A stretch of DNA of 64,000 nucleotides. It comes from Aradus depressus (lineage: Eukaryota; Arthropoda; Insecta; Hemiptera; Aradidae). This document shows, in pieces, positions 32,154 to 43,400 of the stretch. Made by a program: the position numbers and the translations under genes. Every line of letters starts with the position of its first letter. The first letter of the stretch is position 1. The notes under the pieces were generated by a model. That model was not told where the DNA came from. It did no database searches and saw only the letters and a list, made by a program, of their open reading frames with translations. The stretch spans positions 46,972,108 to 47,036,107 of the forward strand of contig OY759217.1 in the NCBI GenBank assembly GCA_963662175.1. The letters are read 5' to 3'.

Positions 32154-34940
32154 ATGAAAAGGTTCCTTCTACTTATTTTTCTATGTTCACTGGAAAACAT
32201 CTCAACAGATAACATAATAGATGGTTATGAAGACAGTGTTTCTTATATCGACCAACCTCGAAATGAGCCTTCCTTTCAAGAAACGCGGCCGAAATCCGAA
32301 ATAGCTAATACATTTATAATTTTGCCGGACGATAAAAAGAAGAATGATGATCTAGTTATCAAACTAAATACAGGTGAGAAAAAGGAAAATTATTTGTATG
32401 TATATCTTATGAAAATATGAAAGATACAGAAATACATGTTACTAACAACTAAACGTTCTTCTAACCAGGCTTGCCTTCTAAGCTCAAGATCGGACTCCCA
32501 TTGTAGAGTCGGGCTCATCTCAGCTCTGGTAGTAAGCGATATGCCCTCGTAGTTAAAGCCCGGGCATGAGTCACAACTAACTTCTAGCGAACTGTACTAA
32601 ACACTTGTCAAATTAATAACAACAGTATATTTTTTATCATTTGTTAGTTTTTACGCCAACTTTGGGGAAAACAATCGAATTCGAGTTTCGACATTTTTCC
32701 AGAATTCAATCGCCACCAATTGGTATCTGAAAAAATAAAATGTTTCTGTTTCTTAATGTTGAAGCTACAAAGATGGCCGCTCAACGAGATATATTTCTAT
32801 TTTTAGAAATATGGCTATTATTCGACATTGAATTCAATGCATTTTTGATAGCAGAGAAAAAATAGCATCTCTAATGTTCTTCAATTCATTATTTATATTC
32901 TATTATTTCTTTAAACTAAACGCTGCATTTAAGACAATTTGGACTTTTCACTTTTTTGTATACTGTTATCTGTGTACTGATTGTGTTTTTATTTATCAAA
33001 AATGCGCGATTAGGATTATTTGTAGTCTACGGACTCAAATATCATGTCGCTCATATTATAGACAAATCAAAATCCTAACACTTCCTTCCATCTTTATTTT
33101 TCAATCCGTTGAATTCTTCCATCAAAATCATTCTTCCTATTCATATCTATCCGAAATACACCACCATAACACCTGACATAATGACAGATATACATATATT
33201 GCCAGACAATTCAGGCTAGCTAACAGCACGAATAGATTTTATTTTCTTTCTTGTAAATTATTTAACAAGTTACCAAGTTCGGTGCGCGACCTGCCTTTGA
33301 AAAATTTTGAAATCAAAATTAAATTTTTCAAAACAGAAAATGCTTTTTATTCAGTTGACAAATACCTTGTCGCGAATTTTAATTGTATACGTTGAATGTG
33401 ATCTTTAATTTAGTACCTATTAAATGTCTATATTATGGTTTATTATGTAATATTGTAAGGATTATTACATACGTATTCTGTACAATGTGTAATTATTTTA
33501 AGAATGACTTTTGTAATACATTTTTCAATGTGTTAACAATAAAAAAATTTTGAATAGTGTTTTCAGTCTTTGTTTTTATTATTTCTTGGGGGAAAAAAAT
33601 ATTAAAATGAACTATAACAATATAAATAGTTCTATTTATGTAATTAAAATTCGTTAAGTTTCAGCACCGTGCTTCACTCTTTTAATCCGAAGTTTGTAGA
33701 TGCTACTGGTATCTTCTTCCATCAGATAATTCTTTTAATTCTTATGACAACCAATTTAGATAATACAAAGAAAGTCCCCTAATGGATGCCAACAGGTATA
33801 GACTACATGCTGAAAGTGCTCCGATGGGCCTTCACCGAGGACGGAGAACTGACTTTAGCACTGCCTGAAGTCAACAAAGAGTTCGGACACAGTGTCTACA
33901 AGGGCACTTTCAACGCTACCAAGGGCTTCTTCAGGAACCTCGGCTCTCTACATCGCACCGGAGACATTGCTTTCATCAAACACGAGTCCTCCCTGTCGCT
34001 CCAGGTGGCACTTGGTCTCTCCGAGTTGGATGCAGGTAAATATGATGTGATGAGGTTGTGCATGCAGAAACTGCATCAGAATCGTCTTTTTATAGACATT
34101 TTTATTAAGTAAACTTCAATATTTAAAAACAAATATTGACTAGGTAATATAGAAGTTGACTCAATAAATATGTTCTATAAAAGAAAGATTCTCATTGATA
34201 AAATGAACAGTTAACATAAAGAACACATATTTTAGAGACAAGGTAGGGCAGACACTAAATCTTCCACCTATGGTACCACAAAAACTTTTTTTTTATGTTA
34301 ATTTATTGACTTCCTGAAATTCACGACAGAAAAAAAAAATAAAAAATCACATTAATAATAAAATATAAATCATGTTCTAACAACAAAAAAAAAATGTTTT
34401 TTTTTTCATGTTCTCAAAATATTGTAAAGAGTGAGGGGGACTATTCTCCTGGTTGGCAACATTGTTCAAAGCGAATTAGGCCTTAAAGTTTTTCTCAACT
34501 ATTACAAATTCCTACTAACTAAGCGTGAATTTACAAGACATATTATTAATTTTTTATTGTTTTTCAAGAGACACACTCAACCTGAATTATAATTTTCAGG
34601 TTATGAAAACTACGATGTTAAGATCCTGAAAATTCACCAAAGCGGCCACATAGAGGCCAAAGTGGACCGTAACTCCATCTCTATGAAACTCACCTTCACA
34701 TATTCGCCAAAGTGTTCCTTTAATTTGGAGTATATAAAGTTTGAAGAATTGTCTGGAGTCAAAGTTACAATTGATGGACTCGGTGTCTTCCAAGCATTCT
34801 ACAATGAACTTTCAAAATGGTTGATTACAAATTTTGAAGAGATATTTAAAACTATTGTTAATAAAAAACTTCATGATAAATTGAATAAAGTAATTGAAAA
34901 ACAGGGTGACAAAATTTGTAAGTATTTTCCAACATTTTAA
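32154..34940 (+). CDS. Group-7-allergen-like secreted protein, copy 2
   Basis: Three coding exons, 32154-32373, 33796-34035 and 34600-34940, all with GT/AG borders and consistent phase 1, give 266 aa. Signal peptide near the start (FLLLIFLCSLENIS). Conserved core as in copy 1: VLRWAFTEDGEL, KEFGH, LGSLHRTGDIAFIKH, TYSPKCSFNLEYI, ELSGVKV, GLG, and a C-terminal helix ending KICKYFPTF. Family knowledge points to the Grp7/BPI-type fold that holds hydrophobic ligands; the ligand here is unknown. A pyrimidine tract and CAG at about 32141-32149 directly upstream suggest a separate 5' UTR exon. A polyadenylation signal AATAAA is at 35017-35022. It is a tandem paralogue of the gene at 22134; no signs of decay. 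Confidence 0.8.
32465..32590 (+). repeat. SINE 3' fragment in an intron
   Basis: Matches the SINE tail: AGTCGGGCTCAT, then GGTAGTAAGCGATATG and TAGTTAAAGCCCGGGCATGA. The tRNA-like head is absent. Lies in the first intron of Group-7-like copy 2. Confidence 0.75.
32870..33555 (+). pseudogene. Non-LTR retrotransposon reverse transcriptase tail, in an intron
   Basis: Two adjoining frames read a typical C-terminal end of a CR1/L2/jockey-like reverse transcriptase. First AIRIICSL, ILTLPSIFIFQSV and SEIHHHNT; then, after one stop, YIARQFRLANSTNRFYF and SCKLFNKLPSSVRDLPL up to a stop near 33395. An AT-rich 3' tail with AATAAA follows to about 33550. The catalytic domain is absent. It fills much of the first intron of Group-7-like copy 2. 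Confidence 0.65.
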
Positions 34941-35016
34941 TATAGCGCCCAATTTTCAGTGATTGGTTATGGATATTCCAAACTTTTATTTTTAATCTTA
35001 ACTGTTATTTGTGAAA

Positions 35017-35022
35017 AATAAA
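35017..35022 (+). terminator. Polyadenylation signal of Group-7-like copy 2
   Basis: AATAAA, 77 bp after the stop codon, in AT-rich sequence. Confidence 0.6.
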
Positions 35023-35449
35023 ACATTTTAATTTTTAAAGAAACTAATTTTTATGTAATCCACTGTTTTGTGTACATCTCATTTCATTTTTGTGCGGTAA
35101 TCCTTCCAATATGATATCCTATGTTCGAGAAAAATTTATTCTGTGCAAGATTGATTTTGTTTTGCTCAAAACGTTTTCCGGAACGGCTGAATGCTCCCTT
35201 CTTAGCTGACACTAAGAACCCTTATTTCAAATTATCACGGTTATCTGTGTGGAAGATAGAGGTCCTCCACAAACAGACACACGATCAAAAACATACCTAC
35301 TGATTTTTTTCAGTCTTAGCTACTAAACTTCAAAAAATAAAATAATTGAATTGTCCAAGCTGGATTTAGACTGTCATTTGTCCACTCTACCAGTGAGCCA
35401 AATTGAGGTCCGAAAGAAAAGAGAAATATAGTAAAAATATATATTAGGA

Positions 35450-35755
35450 TTGTGCTCGGGCTTTAACTACAAGGTCATATCACCTACTACCAGAGTTCTC
35501 TTTCGTCACTCTGGTGGACATGAGCCCGACGCTGCTGTGGGAATTCTAAATTTTGCCTAGCTAGGTTTATTCGGCTAGGCCTTTAACGAGTACCTGACAT
35601 CGTTTAGGCTCGAGACCATCGCTAAAAGTCCCATCCGAAGGACGGCATGCGCAAGGTTTTTCACTTCCCAAATAAAAAACCTAAGGACCTCGCCTGGGTT
35701 TCGAACCCGCGATCTTGAGCTCAGTAGGCAGGCACGCTACCTCGCAAAGATATAA
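35450..35755 (-). mobile_element. tRNA-derived SINE, minus orientation
   Basis: Reading the complement, the head has a box-A-like TAGCTCAG region (here decayed) and a box-B-like GGGTTCGAAACC. The body contains CATCCGAAGGACGGC on the given strand and a tail with TACTACCAGAGT. This copy shows most of the length of the family. Confidence 0.8.
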
Positions 35756-35824
35756 TATATTATATTGTGATATAATAATATATACATGTTTTATTCATTT
35801 ATTTTAACATTTTTAATCATAGTG

Positions 35825-36095
35825 CGCAAGTAGCTCAGTGGTATGCGTGCTTGATTTCTGCGCTCAATATCACGGGTATAATAAAGGTCAGCATGCAGTC
35901 CTTCGGATGGGACGTTAAGCGATGATTCCGAGCCATAAAGATGTTAGGTTCTCGTTAAAGACCCCTACCCTAAAAGTTTAGGGTAGGCAATATTTAGGAC
36001 TCTCATAGTGGAGTCGGGATTGTGTCCACCAGAGTGACGAAAAAGCGTTCTGGTAGTAGGCGATATAGCATGAAATATAATAACTAACAACACCA
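35825..36095 (+). mobile_element. tRNA-derived SINE, plus orientation, internally deleted
   Basis: Starts GCGCAAGTAGCTCAGTGGTA (box A). Box B is decayed (CACGGGTATAATAAAGG) and the linker to CCTTCGGATGGGACGTTAAG is shortened. Ends near the GGCGATATAGC region. Confidence 0.8.
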
Positions 36096-36107
36096 AACAA
36101 GAACATA

Positions 36108-36454
36108 GAGGGCGCCGGTAGCTCAGTGGTATGCATGCTTGACTTCTCGAGCTGAAGATCGTGGGTTCGTAACCCAACTGAGGTCCTTAGTTTATTTTAT
36201 CTGGGAGGTAAAATAAACTTAAGCACGCCATCCTTCGGATGGGACGTTAAGCGATGGTCCCGAGCCTGTACGATGTCAGGTACTCGTTAAAGACCCCTAC
36301 CCTAGGTGAATAAAAATTTAGGGTAGGCAAAATTTAGGACTCCCAAAGTAGAGTCGGGCTCATGTCCACCAGAGTGACGAAAGAGCTCTCTGGTAGTAGG
36401 CGATATGACCTCGTAGTTAAAGCCCGGGCATGAGTCAAAAACCTAACCTAACCT
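36108..36454 (+). mobile_element. Complete tRNA-derived SINE with 12-bp target duplication
   Basis: AACAAGAACATA at 36096-36107 is repeated exactly at 36455-36466. The head has box A (TAGCTCAGTGGTATGC) and box B (GTGGGTTCGTAACCC), the split promoter for RNA polymerase III. The body runs through CCTTCGGATGGGACGTTAAG, TCGTTAAAGACCCCTACCC and GAGTCGGGCTCATGTCCACC to a tail of about three ACCTA units. This is the best reference copy of the family in the window. It is not a functional tRNA gene. Confidence 0.88.
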
Positions 36455-36477
36455 AACAAGAACATACACTAATTCTC

Positions 36478-36660
36478 TGATTGTGGGGGCCATGGTGGCA
36501 GTGCGGGATAGAGCGTAGGGCTTTGGTCGCATGCTCACCATGTTTTGGGGGTTCGAATCCCGTCCGGAAGTTAGTTTTATTTCTTAGATAGAACTCCCTC
36601 CCGGAGTATGGATGTCGTAAATAACTAGATAACTGAGTGACATGGCTAATATGCATCTTA
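36478..36660 (+). mobile_element. Second SINE-like family, tRNA-type head
   Basis: GGGGGCCATGGTGGCAGTGC, then ATAGAGCGTAGGGCTTTGG and box-B-like GGGTTCGAATCCCG look like a tRNA-derived head. The body differs from the main SINE family. Only one copy is seen, so the ends are uncertain. Confidence 0.55.
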
Positions 36661-36894
36661 CAAAAGCCCCAAAAAATATATCTGATTTTTATATAATATA
36701 TGTATGTTTTTGAAATAATTAAAAAACGAATGTAGGTACATATCGATTAAATTAATTAAAAATGTAAATAAAATAAATAAATAAAACAGACGGGGGCGCC
36801 ACAATATTTTAACATTTTAATTAGATTTATTATATTACTATATCGGTAAAAAAAAAAAAAAACAAAACCTAGGTCATTAGAAGTTGTCATGAGT

Positions 36895-37168
36895 TAGTTA
36901 TTATAACTTACGTCCGGGCTTGAACTGCGAGGTCATATCGCCTACTACTAGAGCGATCTTCCGTCGCTCTGGTGGACATGAGCCCGATTCTACTGAGGTA
37001 GGTAGGTGTCTTTAACGAGTAACTGACATCGTACAGGGCAGGGACTATCGCTTAATTACCCATCCGAAGGACGGCGTGCTCAAGGTTTCCCGTTGCTAGG
37101 TTTTGAACCGGCAATCTTGAGCTCAGTAGCCTAACATGCTACCTCTGAGCTACCGACGCCCCCAGTTG
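36895..37168 (-). mobile_element. tRNA-derived SINE, minus orientation
   Basis: Reads as the complement of the reference copy, from tail (GTCCGGGCTTGAACTG) through CATCCGAAGGACGGCG to head (GAGCTCAGTAGCC, CTCTGAGCTACCG). It lies only about 20 bp upstream of the possible IFT46 leader exon. Confidence 0.8.
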
Positions 37169-37189
37169 TCAATAGTAGGCTATTCCAGG

Positions 37190-37264
37190 AGTTACCATGG
37201 CGACATCAGGATCCAAACAGATGATTCAACCATTTTATTGTGTTGAAAGAAGCTTATTTATAAC
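37190..37264 (+). other. Possible 5' leader exon of IFT46 with a short upstream frame
   Basis: ACCATGG at 37195-37201 opens a frame of 22 codons that ends at a donor-like GTAAGT (37265). Splicing to the acceptor CAG at 37481-37483 would continue the frame for two codons to a TGA at 37488-37490, which overlaps the IFT46 start ATG. It cannot be N-terminal coding for IFT46. No transcript evidence is available. Confidence 0.3.
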
Positions 37265-37486
37265 GTAAGTTATTCTTTCTATATCAACTAACATATTGAT
37301 CAGTTTATTTTTCCTTTTGTCATTTTATATTTATTTTAAAGTAAAATGAGGATAAGTCTGTAAAAATTAATATAATGTTCATCAATTTTTGTTAAATTTT
37401 CCCTCATAACAAATATTTTCTGCACAATACTATAATACTTATGATGTTTTATATTAGTAGTTAATCTTGTTGTGTATGTTCAGTAG

Positions 37487-40400
37487 ATGACAGAGATATA
37501 TGATGAAGAGATTGAGGTAGAAGGGGCAGAAGAAGTGGACAGCCTCTCGCCAAGAAGACATGAGAGGTCGTTGTCGAGGAGCAGGATGGAAGTTCAAGAA
37601 ATGAAACCAAAAAGAGACAGACCTGCTTCTGCGGTAAGTATACTTACAGTATCAGTACTATGTATTCAGAATTGTATAACAAACTGGGAAACTCAGAGGA
37701 ATAAAAGTATCACAGTGTCTAACAGTCATGAGTTGTGAATCACATATTATTAATAAAATTTCGTGGGTGAGTTGTTCCAAACAATTTTGAAAAAAAATTC
37801 CTTAAAATTTAAAATTCCAAAGTGGAAAAATATATTAAGGTATTTAAAAATGATATTACATAGTATGAGTTTTATAATATATTCATATTTAATTTCTCGT
37901 GTCATTATGGTTGGGTATTAAGATCTAACAATTTGAGCCTCCTCAGCTTAGCTCAGGAAGTATATCAGCCATGAGACTTCGTTGTTTGTTTTTAAACACT
38001 CGCACATGGTACTGAAGTACCTCAGACACTTTTATGGCATGTTTCTCGCAGGATGGAGCTGACACTCTCATTATCTTCCATACGTATGGCACGTCAAATC
38101 CTCTGCGAAGTTGTCCTGTTCCCTTGCAGAGCTGTCTGTTGAGCTTAAACTCCGCTAGGACCCTCTAGTGCCCCAAATCGAATGATTCAATCATTCAATC
38201 GAATTATTCTTCCAGCAGATTCTAAAAGATGTTTTGGCGCTTTATAAGACTAAAACATCAGATTGAATCAAAACTTGTTCTTTCCAATGGTTTTAGGTGA
38301 CTGAAAATTGCAGTTAGTATCAAAACTGGTTCGTTCCATGCATGTTTTTTGCATTTTCTCAATATTCGGCTAATGTGTAACGAGCGAGTTTTGCATCTCA
38401 CACACTCATATATAAATTCATAATCTCCCCACAGAACTCAAAAGTTGTTACTGGTTATATTATTATATCAAAAATGGGTTTGATATAGCAGAAAAATTAT
38501 GTTCATCCTATAATGTTGCAAGAGACAATAGAATATGGCCATTTACATTATCTTTGAATAATATCTACTGAATATAGAAGAGATAAACAGTTATTTTCAG
38601 ATCTCACGAGCCAAAACTATGATATAAGCAGAGTAGCATTCATCTATAAAACAAAGAATTAATGAAATCCTTTAATAAAAAGATGTCAAATGTTAAAAAT
38701 ATTCCAAGGTCACTAAAAACAAAAATAAACCTCATTGAGAGAAGTTGAAACAAGTAGCGAAGCCAGCCGTTCGCAAGACCCGAAATCTACTTTGGAACTA
38801 TCAGAAGATGAAGAACTTGCAGAAAAAATCAGGACCGAAAATGCAAGACTAGATGAGAGAAGTGTAATTTGTTTGCCAGATGTGCCTAAACGAAAATACT
38901 TGTCAAAGTTCACATTCAGAGATTTCATATGTGTAATTTCGTAATGATTGTAATTATATACATATCTATTTTTTACTTTTAGTAACAATCTGATCATAAG
39001 AAAAAGTGTTTCTACACCCAAAAATAGTTGTCGACAAACTACATTTTCACGAAAAACTCTCTGCGTTAAAAGTTGTATTTTTATTTGATTCTGGATTTTT
39101 TTTCTTCAATATTTCAGTCGCGTCCCTCATCCCGGCTGCACCGGACCCCCATCCCGATTGGGTTCGACAAGCGGAGCTCTGAGCTGGACTCTGAATTGTC
39201 TGACAACTCTGATGAGGACCAGGATGATGAAGACGTTCAGATAGCCGTCCTTGAGGGGTACTAACCTAACACTCCACACTTTACCTAATAAAACACAAAT
39301 TTCTTGATAGTGCTTACTTTTATTTTATTATTTATTATATATTATATTATTTCTGTTGTGGTCGCAAGATATTATCCTAATATTTGGAATCCTATGATTT
39401 GTGTGATATAAAAATAAGTTTCTAGTACAAATAGTTCACCTTCTGTGTTATGATTCGCGCGAAACCTACCATGTGAATAATTACCTTAATCGGAGGTTTC
39501 TTCGTATATGGCATCGTCACAACCATAAAGAAATGACATGAATCACATACAAGTGATCAAGTAACACATTTCTCTCCAAATCAAATACAAGTGATTAAGT
39601 AACACATTTCTCTCCTAATCAAATACAAGTGATTAAGTAACACATTTCTCTCCTAATCACATACAAGTGATTATCCACTTTTTTTATAGGGCCTACAACC
39701 CAAAGGACTTCCAACGACTACCTGTCTCACCAGAAGTGAAGGAACTGTTTGAATTCATTACATTGTAAGTAAAAATGGAATATTCTATATTTACACGCTT
39801 CACAATAATAATTTTCTTCTTCTACCTCTTTCTGATAATGCAAAAAAATGTAAATCTTGAACTAAAATCATCCATAGTTTATGGAAAACAATTCATTTGC
39901 ATTGACTTTTCATACAAAATCATTTCTAAATACAGTAGAACCTCTTTAAGTCGAACCTCGATAAGTCGAAAACCTCCAAAACTCGAAAAAAAGTTTTTTT
40001 CCTTTCCCTTCAAGCCGCAAAACCTCCATTACTCGAAATCTCAACCCTCTATTAGTCGAAATAATCAGTGAGTCCCTACAAGCCATTTTGGTACATATTT
40101 TCCCTCTATAACTCGAAAAAATAAATTGGACCTCTGTATCTCGAACATAGCCATGTTTTATTTTACAACCTTTACAACTCGATTATTTGAAACTTATTAC
40201 CTCTATAGCTCGAAGAAAAATAAGTTACCGTTTTTAAGGATTTGCCGACAATGTACACCATTGTTTCTTAGAAAACAATTTAGAAGTATACAATAAATAG
40301 GATTACCAATTATCTAAAGCAAAAAAAAATTACTGACTTCTTTTAATACCTACATATACTAAGTATTTTTTATTTTAAGGATGTTTTGAAATAATGTTGA

Positions 40401-43400
40401 TTTATAATAAATATAAATATGTTTGTTACCTCTGTAACTTGAATTTTTATTTATTTCACCTCTCTAACTCAAAATTAGTTAGAATGAATCTTAACCTCTA
40501 CAAGTCGAATCAAAATCCGCCTAAGTCGAAATCCTCCATAAGTCGAAAACTCTATAACTCGAATTTTTTGGCGTCTCCCTTGATGTTCGACTTATAGAGG
40601 TTCTACTGTAATTATTATTATGTAATCTAATGATAAATTACTTTCTAAATTATAATTCCATTCCCTTTCTTGAAAAGTAGAATTATTTCGAGCTGGGGAA
40701 AAATGTTGGCGGTTATTCACGGACGAAATTTTTTTTTTTTTCTATTTCAGTTACACTCCTCAGACGATGCAGTTGGAGTACAAGCTGTGCCCGTTCGTAC
40801 CGGACTACATCCCGGCGGTGGGGGACATCGATGGGTTTCTGAAGGTGGTCCGTCCGGACGGTGTCGAGGACGGACTTGGACTGGTGGTCTTGGACGAGCC
40901 TTCCATAACACAGAGTGACCCTGCCGTCATGCACCTCCAGCTCAGGGCAGCCACAAAGCAGAGTTCTGCCAAGCCCACTGTCAGTTTTACAATAAAGTAT
41001 AATATAAAGTTCGCCCGCCCTCATCTTGGGCCAAATACTTCCAAAATTCCCAAAACAAATTTTTCATATTTGTTTTAATTAGTTTATTACGTTGCAGTGT
41101 AAATAATTGTTATATTCGCTCTTGATGTAGGTTGTTGTATAGTCTCACTTAGTTTTATTGTTATATCTTTACGTAATTGTAGCTCATAAGTATAAGCTCA
41201 TTGATAATGTATATATGTCAATACAGACCCTAAAGAAGGCACATTCAGTGCCGAAAGCTTGGCAGAAAGTCTACAAGTTGGTTTTATCGAACACAAGACT
41301 GATCTCTCCTCCTTCCCATTAGCCACTTTGAAAACTTTGTTCACTGAAATAATGACTGGTCGCGCTGTTTCGTTATAATAGACAGAGGTCGAGGTTTTCA
41401 GTAAAGACTGTAAGATACCACCATCTCCTACCCCTCCACCATGGGCAAACTTATAGCTAACAGACTATAGATTCATAACAATTATTTACAGGTTGTAAAA
41501 AAATTACAACATCCTGAGAAAAATCCGAAAGCAATTGAAAAATGGATTAAAGACATCAATGATCTGCATAAAACTAAACCACCGCCAACTTTAGAATATT
41601 CCAGGTAATTTTATTTATTTATATTCAAAGTAATTACATTTCAACACCCACATTTTAAAATGTCGCCAGTAATTTGTTTAAAAAAATATATAGGTTATGG
41701 CCATTACAGGACTTTATCAAAACCACTTTTATACAAATCACTCTTCCTCTCAAATTCATTTCTTACTGACGTTACTAGGTATATTAAAGTAATATAATGG
41801 CGTCAACGGTTTTCTGTTTCATTGTTCAGGGTAAATCTGAATATGACTTTCTTATATATATTTGTTTAAATATATATATTTTTTAAATTATTTTAATTAG
41901 AAAAACTAGGTACGGGGTCCATCGTGGACCTTACCTTCGTCTCCCCTACCCTGTACAAGGGAGGTGGGGGCTGGAGAGTGGGTCAGGGGTACACCGCCAG
42001 CGACCATCAGGCGATCCTGTTCGAGGTGTACCCTGTCAAGAGACTCACTCGAAGAGGAGACAGAGGGTTAGGCTCACCCCACTGGAACGTTAGGGACTTC
42101 CAGATGGACACCTTCAATCAGGCACTGGAGCTATGGCCGCCTGAGACTAACAGCGCCGGCGCAGGGAGTGCCGCCGAGCAGGTAGAGGCCGTCATGCTCT
42201 GGCTCTCCCGTGCGTGCGACGTCACCATGCGAGTCAGCAAGGGTTGCATCAGGGGCCCACCGGCATATTGGTGGAGTGACACCATCGCAGCTCTACGCAA
42301 TGAATGCCACTCCGTCAGGCGCCAGTACCAAAGGGCAAGGAAAAGGAATGGGGGTAGCGCGGAAGTGCTCCGGCAAAAGTTCGCCGAGGCCAGGCGAAAC
42401 CTGCGCAAGGAGATTCAGAAGAGCAAGAGAACCTGCTGGACGGAGCTGTGTGCCGAGTTGAACGCAGACCCATGGGGTAGGGCTTACAAGATCGTGACCA
42501 AGAAGCTCCACAAGAGCCAGCCAAAGATGGAGCCAGGGGAGGTCCAGAACATCGTGGAATGCCTCTTCCCCTGCAGCGGCGTGGCAACATTAGAGATGGA
42601 TGAAGGCGGGCCAAACGACATCCCCCCTGTCACAAGAGAGGAAATTGAAAGAGCCTGTCGACACGTCGGTGCCAACAAGGCACCCGGGCTGGATAAAATC
42701 CCAAACCGAGCCCTGAAAGCAGCAATGAAGGCCAGGCCAATGGTCTTCGCTGACGTGTACGATAAGTGTTTGAGAGCGGGGGTTTTCCCTGGTCGATGGA
42801 AAAGGCAACGTCTTGTCCTGATCCCGAAGCCGGGAAAGCCCCCAGGTGATCCTTCGGCATACAGACCCCTCTGCCTCCTTGATACAGCGGGGAAGGTGCT
42901 GGAAGGCATCATCCACGAGAGGTTGCGCGAGCATGTGGAGGCTGGCCTAACCGACAATCAGTATGGGTTTCGACCAGGGAGGTCAACAACAGATGCAGTG
43001 GAAGAGGTGAAGAATCTGGTGTGTGCAGCAATAACCGGGACGCTAAGGAACCGGAAGCGTTGCCTTATGGTCACGTTGGACATCAGCAATGCGTTCAACT
43101 CGGCTCGGTGGGACAAGATCTGGGAGAGCCTCTTACGGGACTTCAAGATCCCCAGGTATCTGATGAAGATCATCAGGAACTACCTAAGCGAGAGGATGCT
43201 GTTCGCGGACACCACTGACGGAACCAGGGAATTCAAGGTCACTACAGGAGTTCCACAAGGGTCAGTCCTTGGCCCCACACTGTGGAACATCCTGTACAAT
43301 GGCTTGCTGAGCCTGCCAATGCCAGAAGACCTTACCTTGGTGGCGTATGCTGACGATGTAGGGATCGTCATAGTGGCTGATGATCTGGAAAACCTGGAAC

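Noticed and set aside
36111..36190. Possible tRNA gene (box A and box B present)
   Set aside because: The head continues into a conserved SINE body with target duplications, the same arrangement recurs many times, and no good cloverleaf is apparent.
39551..39673. CRISPR-like array
   Set aside because: Repeat units are contiguous with no spacers, in a eukaryotic intron.
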